Positions 24,336-30,882 of a stretch of DNA of 37,528 bases are shown one piece after another; position 1 is the first letter of the stretch; each line of letters opens with the position of its first letter. The position numbers and the translations under genes were made by a program. Below the pieces are notes generated by a model. It saw only the letters and a program-made list of their open reading frames with translations, was not told where the DNA came from and searched no databases. Source of the DNA: Pseudomonas frederiksbergensis (lineage in GTDB: Bacteria > Pseudomonadota > Gammaproteobacteria > Pseudomonadales > Pseudomonadaceae); the NCBI RefSeq assembly GCF_017114915.1, contig NZ_JAAUOE010000007.1:13797-51324 (forward strand). Reading direction: 5' to 3'.

Positions 24336-25382
24336 ATGACCCCAGCCTTTCGCGTCGTGGCCGACGGCGCCGACATCACGGCGCTGATCAATGACCGCCA
24401 GCCGCAACTGAAAACCACCGACAAGACCGGAATGGAGTCCGACGAGTTTGAGTTGCGCATCGATGACCGCGACGGCGTCGTGGCCCTGCCGCCGCGAGGG
24501 GCTAGCATCGAGATCTACCTGGGCTATGCAGAAACGGCATTGACCCGTATCGGGCGCTACGTCGTCGATGATGTGGGTTTTTCAGGGCCACCGGACACCC
24601 TGGTGATTACCGGCAAGGCCAGCGACATGCGCGGCAGCGGCAAGACCACCCGCAGCGGCAGCTGGGAAGACGTGCCCTTGTCGCGGATCGTCGCCGATGT
24701 TGCCGCACGTAACGGCTGGCAACCGGTGTGCCCGGTGCAGACCAAGGTGCCCCGCGCCGATCAGCTCAACGAGTCGGATTTCAACTTCATCACCCGCCTG
24801 GCCAAGCAGTACGACTGCACGGCCAAGGTGGCCGACGGCAAATTGCTGGTGATGCCTCGGCAGGCCGGGCAGAGCGCCTCGGGCAAGGACTTTGGCGTGG
24901 TGGTGATTCATCGCCGTGACGTCAGCCGCTTTCAGTTCCGCCTCGGGGATCGCAACACCCACAAGGCGGTGTCGACCAAGCACCAGGACAAGAAAAACGG
25001 AAAGCTCGCCGTGGTCACCCTGGACAACGACGACTCACCGGACGGCCTGCCGCCGGTGCACACTGACCGTCACATCTACCCGAACAAGTCTGCCGCCGAG
25101 GCAGCGGCCAAGGCACGCCTCGCCGCGTTCAACCGCTCAACAGCCGGCGTCCGGCTGGAGATGCCCGGGCGCACCGACCTGTTTGCCGAGCGAACGATCG
25201 ATGCCCAAGGCTTCAAGGTCGGGTTCGATGGCGAGTACCTGGTGGACTCGGTGGAACAGGTGTTCACCCAGTCCGGCTGGAGCACGACAGTCGAGTGCAA
25301 CGGCGGCAAGCAGGGCAAGGCGAAAGCCAAAGGTAAAAAGAAAAAGCCGGCGAAGGAGCTGAAGGTCGTTCAGCTCAAGTAG
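24336..25382 (+). CDS. tail hub protein gpD (late control D)
   Basis: The protein has 348 residues from ATG 24336 after TGGATAG. A GTG/TTG-type start 12 bases earlier is less likely. FRVVADGADITALINDRQPQL, DGVVALPPRGASIEIYLGY and LNESDFNFITRLAKQYDCTAKVADGKLLVMP are the ordered signatures of the P2 gpD/T4 gp27-like hub. The C-terminus is lysine-rich (KAKGKKKKP). It forms the baseplate hub that holds the gpV spike. It is the last structural gene. Confidence 0.93.
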   Translation: MTPAFRVVADGADITALINDRQPQLKTTDKTGMESDEFELRIDDRDGVVALPPRGASIEIYLGYAETALTRIGRYVVDDVGFSGPPDTLVITGKASDMRGSGKTTRSGSWEDVPLSRIVADVAARNGWQPVCPVQTKVPRADQLNESDFNFITRLAKQYDCTAKVADGKLLVMPRQAGQSASGKDFGVVVIHRRDVSRFQFRLGDRNTHKAVSTKHQDKKNGKLAVVTLDNDDSPDGLPPVHTDRHIYPNKSAAEAAAKARLAAFNRSTAGVRLEMPGRTDLFAERTIDAQGFKVGFDGEYLVDSVEQVFTQSGWSTTVECNGGKQGKAKAKGKKKKPAKELKVVQLK

Positions 25383-25419
25383 TAGCGCCGCAACCCCCAA
25401 AACCCCATGGAGACCCGCT

Positions 25420-25983
25420 ATGTCACTGACAGAGCAACAGCTACAGCGCATCATGCCTAACGCCCGCCGCCAAGCGGGCGTTTTTGTATCTGCCCTAAAC
25501 ACCGCCATGGCCCATCGGCAAATCAATACGCCGAAACGGCAGGCCGCGTTCCTGGCTCAGGTCGGGCACGAGTCCGGCCAACTGCAGTACGTCCGCGAAC
25601 TGGGCGGCGATCAGTACCTGAGCAAGTACGACACCGGCAGTCTGGCCACCAAGCTGGGCAACACTCCGGCGGCCGACGGTGATGGCCAGCGCTATCGCGG
25701 TCGTGGCCTGATCCAGATCACCGGCCGCAGCAACTACCTGCGCTGCAGCCTGGCGCTGTTCGGTGACGAACGATTACTGCGCACCCCGGAGTTGCTCGAG
25801 CTGCCGCAATGGGCGGCCGAGTCGGCTGCGTGGTTCTGGTGGGGGCGCGAGCTGAACGCCCTGGCGGATCGGGATGAGTTCGAGGCGATCACCCGCAAGA
25901 TCAACGGCGGCCTCAACGGGCTGGCGGATCGGCTGCAATTGTGGGAACGGGCGAGGGCAGTGCTATGCGTGTCATCGACCTGA
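25420..25983 (+). CDS. endolysin, glycoside hydrolase family 19 (chitinase-like)
   Basis: The protein has 187 residues. ATG 25420 follows TGGAG. The first catalytic glutamate is E51 in GHESGQ, and the family motif RGRGLIQITGRSNY lies near residues 91-104. WWGRELNALADRDEFEAITRKINGG completes the fold. GH19 lysins cut the glycan of peptidoglycan. No signal peptide is present, so export depends on the holin at 4602. A perfect terminator-like hairpin (25459-25482) is embedded in codons 14-21. The stop overlaps the Rz gene by 19 bases. Confidence 0.93.
   Translation: MSLTEQQLQRIMPNARRQAGVFVSALNTAMAHRQINTPKRQAAFLAQVGHESGQLQYVRELGGDQYLSKYDTGSLATKLGNTPAADGDGQRYRGRGLIQITGRSNYLRCSLALFGDERLLRTPELLELPQWAAESAAWFWWGRELNALADRDEFEAITRKINGGLNGLADRLQLWERARAVLCVSST
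25459..25486 (+). terminator. terminator-like hairpin inside the endolysin coding region
   Basis: AACGCCCGC (25459-25467) and GCGGGCGTT (25474-25482) form a perfect 9-bp stem with the loop CGCCAA, followed by TTTG. It encodes part of NARRQAGVF. The strength of the stem and its coding position are both directly visible. Confidence 0.55.
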
Positions 25984-26507
25984 TCCCCGCGCCGTATCGG
26001 CTGCTGGCCATCGGCGTGCTGCTGGCCGCGTTGGTTGGTGGTTCTGCCGCGTCAGCCTGGCAGGTTCAGGACTGGCGCTACGGCCGACAGCTTGAGCAAC
26101 AAGCCCGCCGGCAGACTGAAACCCTTAATCAACTGACGCTGGCCGCTGCCGCGCAGCAACAAGCCGAGCAGGCCAAGCGCCTGGCCCTCGAGCAACGGCT
26201 TTCAGCCAGCGAACAAACCTATTACCGAGCCCTGAGCGATGCCCAACGTGATCAAGGTCGCCTGCGCGACCGTCTTGCCACTGCTGATCTGCGCCTGTCA
26301 GTCCTACTCGACACCACCGCTGTCGCCGGCAACGGTCCAGTGCCAGCCACCTCCGCCACCGGCAGCGTGGTTCATGGACCCGCAAGAGCCCAACTTGACC
26401 CAGCGCATGCTCAACGAATTATCGGCATCACCGATGCCGGCGACCAAGGATTGATCGCATTGGCGGCCTGTCAGGCCTATGCCAAAGAAGTCTCAACACC
26501 GAAGTGA
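25965..26507 (+). CDS. Rz: i-spanin, Rz-like
   Basis: The protein has 180 residues from ATG 25965. It has one N-terminal membrane segment (YRLLAIGVLLAALVGGSAA, about 9-27) followed by a long Gln/Ala/Arg-rich periplasmic coiled coil (LEQQARRQTETLNQLTLAAAAQ...). This is the inner-membrane spanin architecture. It pairs with the lipoprotein Rz1 encoded wholly within it in another frame and would fuse the inner and outer membranes at the end of lysis. Its C-terminal coding sequence has a close inverted homologue at 29793-29895. Confidence 0.9.
   Translation: MRVIDLIPAPYRLLAIGVLLAALVGGSAASAWQVQDWRYGRQLEQQARRQTETLNQLTLAAAAQQQAEQAKRLALEQRLSASEQTYYRALSDAQRDQGRLRDRLATADLRLSVLLDTTAVAGNGPVPATSATGSVVHGPARAQLDPAHAQRIIGITDAGDQGLIALAACQAYAKEVSTPK
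26239..26454 (+). CDS. Rz1: o-spanin lipoprotein, Rz1-like, nested in Rz
   Basis: The protein has 71 residues, encoded entirely inside Rz in the +1 frame. A short signal peptide ends in a lipobox with the lipidated cysteine most likely at C20 (ICAC). A proline cluster (QCQPPPPPAAWF) typical of Rz1 follows. The nested arrangement matches lambda. Outer-membrane anchoring and pairing with Rz follow from the family. Confidence 0.9.
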   Translation: MPNVIKVACATVLPLLICACQSYSTPPLSPATVQCQPPPPPAAWFMDPQEPNLTQRMLNELSASPMPATKD

Positions 26508-26657
26508 AAAAGAGCGACCGGGGTGGATGCGTCAACATCCAACCCGGCCGCCGTCCCTGCAGATGGTCCCTGCAAGTCCAGCTAAGGCTCTTGCTCCGTG
26601 CACAAAGCGCGGCGAGCCTAGCACCTGTTTATCCATACAGTAAAGATCTTGCTATCA
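26508..26657. promoter_or_regulatory. intergenic region with methylase promoter/operator
   Basis: No convincing gene is present. The gap separates the lysis genes from the methylase and holds the LexA-type box at 26625-26640. The frame starting at 26504 runs into the methylase gene in another phase and is not supported. Confidence 0.5.
26625..26640 (+). promoter_or_regulatory. LexA-type SOS box
   Basis: CTGTTTATCCATACAG fits the gamma-proteobacterial consensus CTGT-N8-ACAG exactly at the eight fixed positions. It lies 18 bases before the methylase ATG at 26658. This would place the gene under SOS control, separate from the late operon. Confidence 0.6.
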
Positions 26658-27452
26658 ATGTCTACTCCCATCATCCCTTGGATGGGCGGCAAACGCCGCC
26701 TAGCCGACCGCCTCATTCCGCTTTTTCCGCCTCACGAATGCTATGTCGAAGTCTTTGCCGGCGGTGCCGCGCTGTACTTCATGCGCCCCCAGGCCGCGCC
26801 CGTCGAAGTCCTCAACGACATCAACGGCGACCTGGTGACGCTGTACCGCGTCGTGCAGAACCACCTCGAAGAGTTCGTGCGCCAGTTCAAATGGGCGCTC
26901 AGCTCACGCCAGGTATTCGAGTGGCAGAAGATGACCCGCCCTGAAACCCTTACCGACATCCAGCGCGCCGCCCGGTTTTTCTACCTGCAGCACCATGCCT
27001 TCGCCGGCAAGGTCACCGGGCAGACGTTCGGCACCGCCACTACCGGCCCGGCCATCAACCTGCTGCGGATCGAGGAGAATCTCTCGGCGGCCTGGCAGCG
27101 CCTGTCCGGCACCTACGTCGAAAACCTCCCCTGGCTGGACTGCGCCGAGCGCTACGACCGGGTGCATACCTTCCACTACATGGACCCACCGTACTGGCAG
27201 ACCGCTGGTTATGGCGTGGACTTTCCGTTTGAGAATTACGAGCGGATGGCGGGCTTCATGCGCCGCTGCAAAGGCAAGGTGATGGTCAGCATCAACGACC
27301 ACCCGGATATTCGGCGGGTGGTCGAAGGCTTCCACTTCGAGACGCTGGATATCCGCTACAGCAACACCAACCAGCGGCAAGGCAAAGCTGAGGTGAGCGG
27401 TGAGTTGGTGATCATGAATTGGGAGCCTGCATCGTTGGGTGGGCTGTTTTAG
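26658..27452 (+). CDS. D12-class N6-adenine DNA methyltransferase
   Basis: The protein has 264 residues from ATG 26658. The ribosome-binding site is weak, and a TTG at 26649 is an alternative. Motif X/I region PWMGGKRRLADRL (residues 7-18), the AdoMet-site segment VEVFAGGAALYFMRP, and catalytic motif IV DPPYW (D176-W180) are all present in Dam-like order. It is intact and should methylate adenine in a short site, possibly GATC. Typical phage roles are protection from host restriction or regulation. It lies between the lysis genes and a cargo region and has its own LexA-type box upstream. Confidence 0.9.
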   Translation: MSTPIIPWMGGKRRLADRLIPLFPPHECYVEVFAGGAALYFMRPQAAPVEVLNDINGDLVTLYRVVQNHLEEFVRQFKWALSSRQVFEWQKMTRPETLTDIQRAARFFYLQHHAFAGKVTGQTFGTATTGPAINLLRIEENLSAAWQRLSGTYVENLPWLDCAERYDRVHTFHYMDPPYWQTAGYGVDFPFENYERMAGFMRRCKGKVMVSINDHPDIRRVVEGFHFETLDIRYSNTNQRQGKAEVSGELVIMNWEPASLGGLF

Positions 27453-27522
27453 TTACCAAAGCTGTCCACCCGCATATAGAGTCAGCCGGAAGGTCAGACA
27501 AATGAGTCGCTGATAGGGTTGA

Positions 27523-27900
27523 TCAGGCCGCTTTGCTGATTGCGGACATTGCCGATTGCGCGGTCGACCTTAAACCACTCGAAAGCCTCGGGGGCTCGCC
27601 CTGCAACAGCACCATCTGCTCGGCGTGCTCGTTTGGCGTGGCCGGATCCAGCCATTCCCGGGCCAGTTCGGGGTTGAGCGTCACCGGCTGGCGATCATGA
27701 ATATCCACCATGCCGCCCTTGCTGTCGGCGGTGATGATTACGAAGCCGTCATATTCACTCGGCCCAAATTCGGCGCTCGGGTATTGACCGATCGCGGCAC
27801 ACAGGATCGGCGCCCGGTCTTTCCGGCGGATTAGGTAGGGCTGTTTTTTCGGTCCGCCTTTCAAAGCATCACATCGCAAACCTACTGATTTATCTTGCAA
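27523..27900 (-). pseudogene. SRAP/YedK-like protein, N-terminally truncated
   Basis: The 125-residue frame, reading toward the methylase, matches the C-terminal half of SOS-response-associated (SRAP, YedK/HMCES) proteins. RRKDRAPILCAAIGQYP corresponds to the core strand. The segment GFVIITADS...VDIHDRQPVTL carries the catalytic histidine. The N-terminal half is absent, including the Cys-2 nucleophile that forms the DNA crosslink at abasic sites. No in-frame upstream sequence supplies it. The fragment cannot perform the known reaction. It indicates a deletion or recombination at about 27900, where base composition also changes. Confidence 0.75.
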
Positions 27901-28048
27901 ATCACCAATGCAGAGTCTATATAGAGCGGCTGTGTGTGTGTGGAGGCGCCTAGCAAATTCTACCTGTCGGGTCTAGAGTTGATAGAAGCTAAACAGCTAA
28001 GTCAGATGCAGATACAGCTAACCCATAATATATTCAGGAACTTGTTTG
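27901..28048. other. composition boundary and leader of the three-gene cargo operon
   Basis: The sequence changes from GC-rich phage DNA to AT-rich DNA here. It contains a TGTGTGTGTG run (about 27931-27940). Near the operon start lies ACCCATAATATATT, which could supply a -10 element (CATAAT 28023-28028), with no good -35. AGGAA at 28036-28040 is the ribosome-binding site for ATG 28049. Confidence 0.35.
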
Positions 28049-28792
28049 ATGATCGACTTGCAAAAAGCTTATATTTCTCAAGCTATTTATGTAGCGAGTA
28101 ATGAGCTTGATAAGCGAATCCGGTATAAGCAAGAACAAGCAGAAGAGGCGTTTGGTTCATTTATATCGGCCCAATCTCAACAGACAAACTTGCCCGACGA
28201 CTTCGATCCCGCACAAGCTCGGATTATTTTCCAGTCCGGGCCAAAACAAATGGTTATCAGCCAGATAGCATCGCAGTTATCCTTGGGTTTTGACTCCTCT
28301 GAAAAAAGCGTTGATTCACAGTTAGAAACTGTAATAAAAAACGTCAAGGAAGCCCAAGGGAAAATTGAGAAATTCAAAGGAAAGGAGCAATTAAGGGAAA
28401 ATGCATTAGTTATTACCCTTAGCTTCCCTTCTACTTCAAGTAGGGCTGATCTTAGTGACTTTATCTTTAGTCGCTTCCTCAAAATGCCAAAGTTTGGCGA
28501 AATTGCTAGCAGCTCTGTCAAAGTAGGCTATTTGCTGGGTGATGGATATTTTATCAACATTGAAGCTGATGTTTACGAAAAGCGTGGCGGACCTATTCAA
28601 ATTGCGCCCGGGGCTCCGGTAGATTTAATGACTCTTCCAATTATTGAAATTGGAATCAGCGTAAAAATTGATATAAATTCGAGGCCAAAAGCAGCCGCAC
28701 CAAATTATGTAAGTGCTGGTCCTGACGAAATAATTGCTTTAATGAAGAATTATTTTCCGGGCGAAATATATAAATTACTTGAGCTGGCGTGA
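28049..28792 (+). CDS. unrecognised cargo protein, first gene of a three-gene operon
   Basis: The protein has 247 residues. ATG 28049 follows AGGAA at 8 bases, and the TTG one codon earlier is not needed. I recognise no family. The N-terminal 90 residues are mostly helical with polar Gln/Glu runs (RYKQEQAEEAFGSFISAQSQQ). A lysine/glutamate-rich helix follows (about 92-115, VIKNVKEAQGKIEKFKG). Alternating beta strands come next (ALVITLSFPSTSS, VKVGYLLGDGYFINIEADVYEKRGG, IIEIGISVKIDI). There is no signal peptide and no membrane segment. The gene is clearly AT-richer than the phage genes upstream, which suggests separate acquisition. Gene order beside lysis genes and ahead of a nuclease and a NACHT ATPase suggests anti-phage cargo, but this is inference from position. 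Confidence 0.8.
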   Translation: MIDLQKAYISQAIYVASNELDKRIRYKQEQAEEAFGSFISAQSQQTNLPDDFDPAQARIIFQSGPKQMVISQIASQLSLGFDSSEKSVDSQLETVIKNVKEAQGKIEKFKGKEQLRENALVITLSFPSTSSRADLSDFIFSRFLKMPKFGEIASSSVKVGYLLGDGYFINIEADVYEKRGGPIQIAPGAPVDLMTLPIIEIGISVKIDINSRPKAAAPNYVSAGPDEIIALMKNYFPGEIYKLLELA

Positions 28793-28799
28793 GGTTGTC

Positions 28800-29306
28800 A
28801 TGACAGAGTTTTTTAAGATAGTAACAACAACCGAGCTAACAACACAGCCAAATATTAGTGGGTTCGATTTCTTGGCGCGGGTTTCTCGCTCCACATCTTC
28901 GAATGTCACACAAATATCTACAATAGAAACACAGACGTTTGTCTCTCGATTCCTCCAGCTACAGTCCGAGTGGAAGGATGACGTTAGACTTCTTAATGAT
29001 GTTATTAATTGGCAACACAAAATAAATGATTTCAACTCAAGCTATGCAGCCTATCTGCTTGAGCAAATCGATGACGAGGAGTTTGATAAAGTCGCAGAAG
29101 CGCTAGCTTATGAAGAGCTAGATACTCCGCCAATAGCTATAGTACCGGTCATCGGTCGCCTATTAGAGCTAACAACTCTAGATTATACCCCATCAGATTT
29201 GGCCAACATGTTTCACTGCTCGCAGGAGACCGTACAAGAAGCATTGGCACTGCTACCTGATCACCTAATTGATGCTCATCCTTCACTTATTGAGATTTCG
29301 GAATGA
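28800..29306 (+). CDS. unrecognised cargo protein with HTH-like C-terminus, second gene
   Basis: The protein has 168 residues. ATG 28800 follows GTGAGG, which overlaps the previous gene's stop. An earlier in-frame start at 28779 lies inside the first gene. The sequence is polar, with a central helical acidic region (YLLEQIDDEEFDKVAEALAYEEL). Its C-terminal segment YTPSDLANMFHCSQETVQEALALLP (about 131-155) reads like a helix-turn-helix, so it may bind DNA or regulate the operon. It is coupled to the third gene by an ATGA overlap. I recognise no homologous family. Confidence 0.8.
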   Translation: MTEFFKIVTTTELTTQPNISGFDFLARVSRSTSSNVTQISTIETQTFVSRFLQLQSEWKDDVRLLNDVINWQHKINDFNSSYAAYLLEQIDDEEFDKVAEALAYEELDTPPIAIVPVIGRLLELTTLDYTPSDLANMFHCSQETVQEALALLPDHLIDAHPSLIEISE

Positions 29307-29701
29307 GAACATCAGCCATTGGTGATTCTGTCGAAGGAAATGCCCTGAAGCTTCAATGTAGAAAGTTTTCTCTACAAGGCCCTATCAAAAGCAAGCATAC
29401 AAAGGGCTTGGTGTTCACTTTCAAGCTTAACATTCATGGCTTTGCTACTATCACCAAAGAACTTTCCGAAAGCTCAACCAAAATTTCTGATAAGTCGCTC
29501 CTGAATGAGGGCGATGAAATCCATGGAGAGACAATTAATGGCTTTTCCTCTAAAGCACCAGGAAAAGAAACAGTAGATCACGCCACCAGCACTCATAAAG
29601 CGACTTTTGTTTCCACTCGAGGTCCGTCGTTTGCAACGGTAGAAATCGGGATTCGAGATCAACTTCAAGCTATTCAGAAGCGTATAGAATACAAAAAATA
29701 A
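29303..29701 (+). CDS. unrecognised cargo protein, third gene
   Basis: The protein has 132 residues and starts at ATG 29303, overlapping the second gene's stop by 4 bases (ATGA). That implies translational coupling and a shared function. It is lysine-rich and beta-type in the middle (KGLVFTFKLNIHGFATITKEL). A low-complexity Ser/Thr/Lys stretch follows, and it ends with a short helix (IRDQLQAIQKRIEYKK). There is no cysteine pair, signal peptide or transmembrane segment. The stop is followed directly by AT-rich non-coding DNA. No family is recognised. Confidence 0.75.
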   Translation: MRTSAIGDSVEGNALKLQCRKFSLQGPIKSKHTKGLVFTFKLNIHGFATITKELSESSTKISDKSLLNEGDEIHGETINGFSSKAPGKETVDHATSTHKATFVSTRGPSFATVEIGIRDQLQAIQKRIEYKK

Positions 29702-29792
29702 AATAGGCAAAATTTGTTTCCACCCATACAAAACTCTCCGCAAGTTAATTGTAAAGTTGGCTGTATTGGTGATCGGTGTTGCAATTCCCGCG

Positions 29793-29895
29793 TGTATGCC
29801 TGGCACGCCTTCAGCGCAATCAATCCTTTGTCGCCGGCGTCGGTGATGGCGACAATTCGTTGAGCATGCGCTGGGTCAAGTTCGACTCTTGTGGT
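29793..29895 (-). pseudogene. Rz/Rz1 3'-end remnant in inverted orientation
   Basis: Read on the minus strand, this matches the end of the intact Rz/Rz1 pair (26386-26487) closely in both frames. The Rz frame gives ELDPAHAQRIVAITDAGD and then KGLIALKACQAYT. The Rz1 frame gives QESNLTQRMLNELSPSPTP and then ATKD followed by a stop. No 5' part follows beyond about 29895. It is the tail of a second lysis cassette, opposite in direction to the main phage. It therefore derives from another prophage or an inverted duplication. Confidence 0.8.
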
Positions 29896-30124
29896 TTACG
29901 TCCGCAGCTGCTGGTCAAAAACGTTTTTACACAGCCTCGGTCGGTAGCTGCCTGTCAGGAAGGGCAGCATTCCACCCATAGCGGTTACGGGCAAAGAAGG
30001 TATCGTCACCGTTTGTTATTGGCTGTGGCTGCCTTTCAGGCAGCGTTAAGAGCATCAGCTCTAGTTGTCAAAAAGCCCCGCACGTGTACAGCCGGAACGG
30101 AGCTTTTATGTGTTGTGAGAGGGG

Positions 30125-30231
30125 GAAGTCCCGTACCAATTTTTGTACCAATGACTGCGTTTTGGCAGGAGATTCTGAGTTGGCCTGGGTCTTAATTCCC
30201 TGATTTCATTGACCCTGACAACTTAGTAAAC
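30125..30231. repeat. direct repeat copy R1 (GTACCAAT-containing)
   Basis: The unit contains CCCGTACCAATTTTTGTACC and, about 60 bases later, GATTTCATTGACCCTGACAA. Copies R2 (35969-36063) and R3 (36301-36407) have the same order of blocks. The element itself contains the direct pair GTACCAAT...GTACCAAT. It begins the long segment duplicated at 36301-36968. Confidence 0.65.
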
Positions 30232-30440
30232 TCCCTTGAACATGTCGGTGTAATTCTTACGTTGGGCTTACGGCTCGTGCGAAGACCCGAAGCGACCGCA
30301 ATGGCAAACAGGCCCAGCCATCGAGAACGGCAAATTCAGGTTTTTCCGATTCTTCATTTTCCTACTCGAAACGTCTGCCTCTGGCCATTAGCACCTGTGA
30401 GGTGAACAGAATTAGCACTCAGAATTTACCCCGACATGAC

Positions 30441-30656
30441 TTAACCGATATCCAATTTCTTCAATCGCGCCAGGCCTTGTTTGATATGGCCGGCGTTTTC
30501 ACCCATGGTCCACAGTGCGCCACGGACATTTCCGCCCACTTCCTGCGCCCCTTGCTCCTCAACCAGGAGGGTCAGCTCCATAATGGCTGCCTGCAGAGCC
30601 TGCTGGTTTTCGTACAGCCTTTCCAGTACATCCGACAGTGCATAATCACCAGGCAT
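30441..30656 (-). CDS. A-type small protein of the repeated family, copy A1
   Basis: The protein has 71 residues, ending GLARLKKLDIG. It is a single helical protein with the pattern E-NQ-AL-A-I-EL---VE--G---V--NVRGAL, shared with the A2 copy (36596-36811) and more distantly with the B-type copies. I do not recognise a named family. The shared motif NVRGAL and the matched length indicate one conserved gene family present four times here. A promoter-like element lies immediately upstream (30686-30713). The protein is short, acidic and cytoplasmic in character, with no catalytic motif visible. Confidence 0.65.
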   Translation of the reverse strand: MPGDYALSDVLERLYENQQALQAAIMELTLLVEEQGAQEVGGNVRGALWTMGENAGHIKQGLARLKKLDIG

Positions 30657-30685
30657 GACGTCGACTCCATTCGAGAAAAAACATA

Positions 30686-30713
30686 AGCATAGTACCGGCA
30701 GTGCCCGTGTCAG
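30686..30713 (-). promoter_or_regulatory. promoter of A1
   Basis: On the minus strand, CTGACA (30713-30708) and TATGCT (30691-30686) are separated by 16 bases and lie 30 bases before the A1 ATG. The same element is conserved at 36840-36867 ahead of A2. A diverged relic is at about 33550-33610. Confidence 0.45.
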
Positions 30714-30882
30714 GCAGTAATTGCAGCTTGCTTATAAATTGCTACAAAGCGAAGAAGTTACAGCGGTCTAGCCAGTCAGGCTAGGGTGTTGGAGGATTGC
30801 TAGACCCAATCCATCCAGGAAACGGGAGAGCCTCAAGGCGTGCCGATGGGTTAGGAAAATCGGCACTGATTTAGAGATACTC

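Larger units (their letters stand above)
29702..30440. other. remnant-rich gap between the cargo operon and the first A-type gene
   Basis: I see no intact gene here. The 139-codon plus-strand frame at 29776 is the antisense of the Rz/Rz1 remnant. The stretch at about 29917-29945 (AAAACGTTTTTACACAGCC) resembles the end of an insertion sequence, but no transposase is present. From 30125 it becomes the long segment that is duplicated at 36301. Confidence 0.5.
30125..30822. repeat. long duplicated segment, copy 1 (carries A1)
   Basis: About 700 bp match 36301-36968 along most of its length. It contains R1, the block CATGTCGGTGTAATTCTTAC, the A-type gene, its promoter, and the end block GCTAGACCCAATCCATC. 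Scattered differences show the duplication is not recent. Confidence 0.75.

Noticed and set aside
26504..26944. 146-codon plus-strand frame across the methylase start
   Set aside because: It overlaps the well-supported methylase in another phase and lacks a ribosome-binding site.
27925..27945. TGTGTGTGTG run as possible iteron or CRISPR-like repeat
   Set aside because: It is a single simple-sequence run with no spaced copies. No CRISPR-like repeat-spacer pattern was found anywhere in the window.
29917..29945. Possible insertion-sequence end
   Set aside because: The motif resembles a terminal inverted repeat, but no matching partner or transposase fragment is nearby.
29776..30195. 139-codon plus-strand frame
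   Set aside because: It is explained by the inverted Rz/Rz1 remnant on the other strand.
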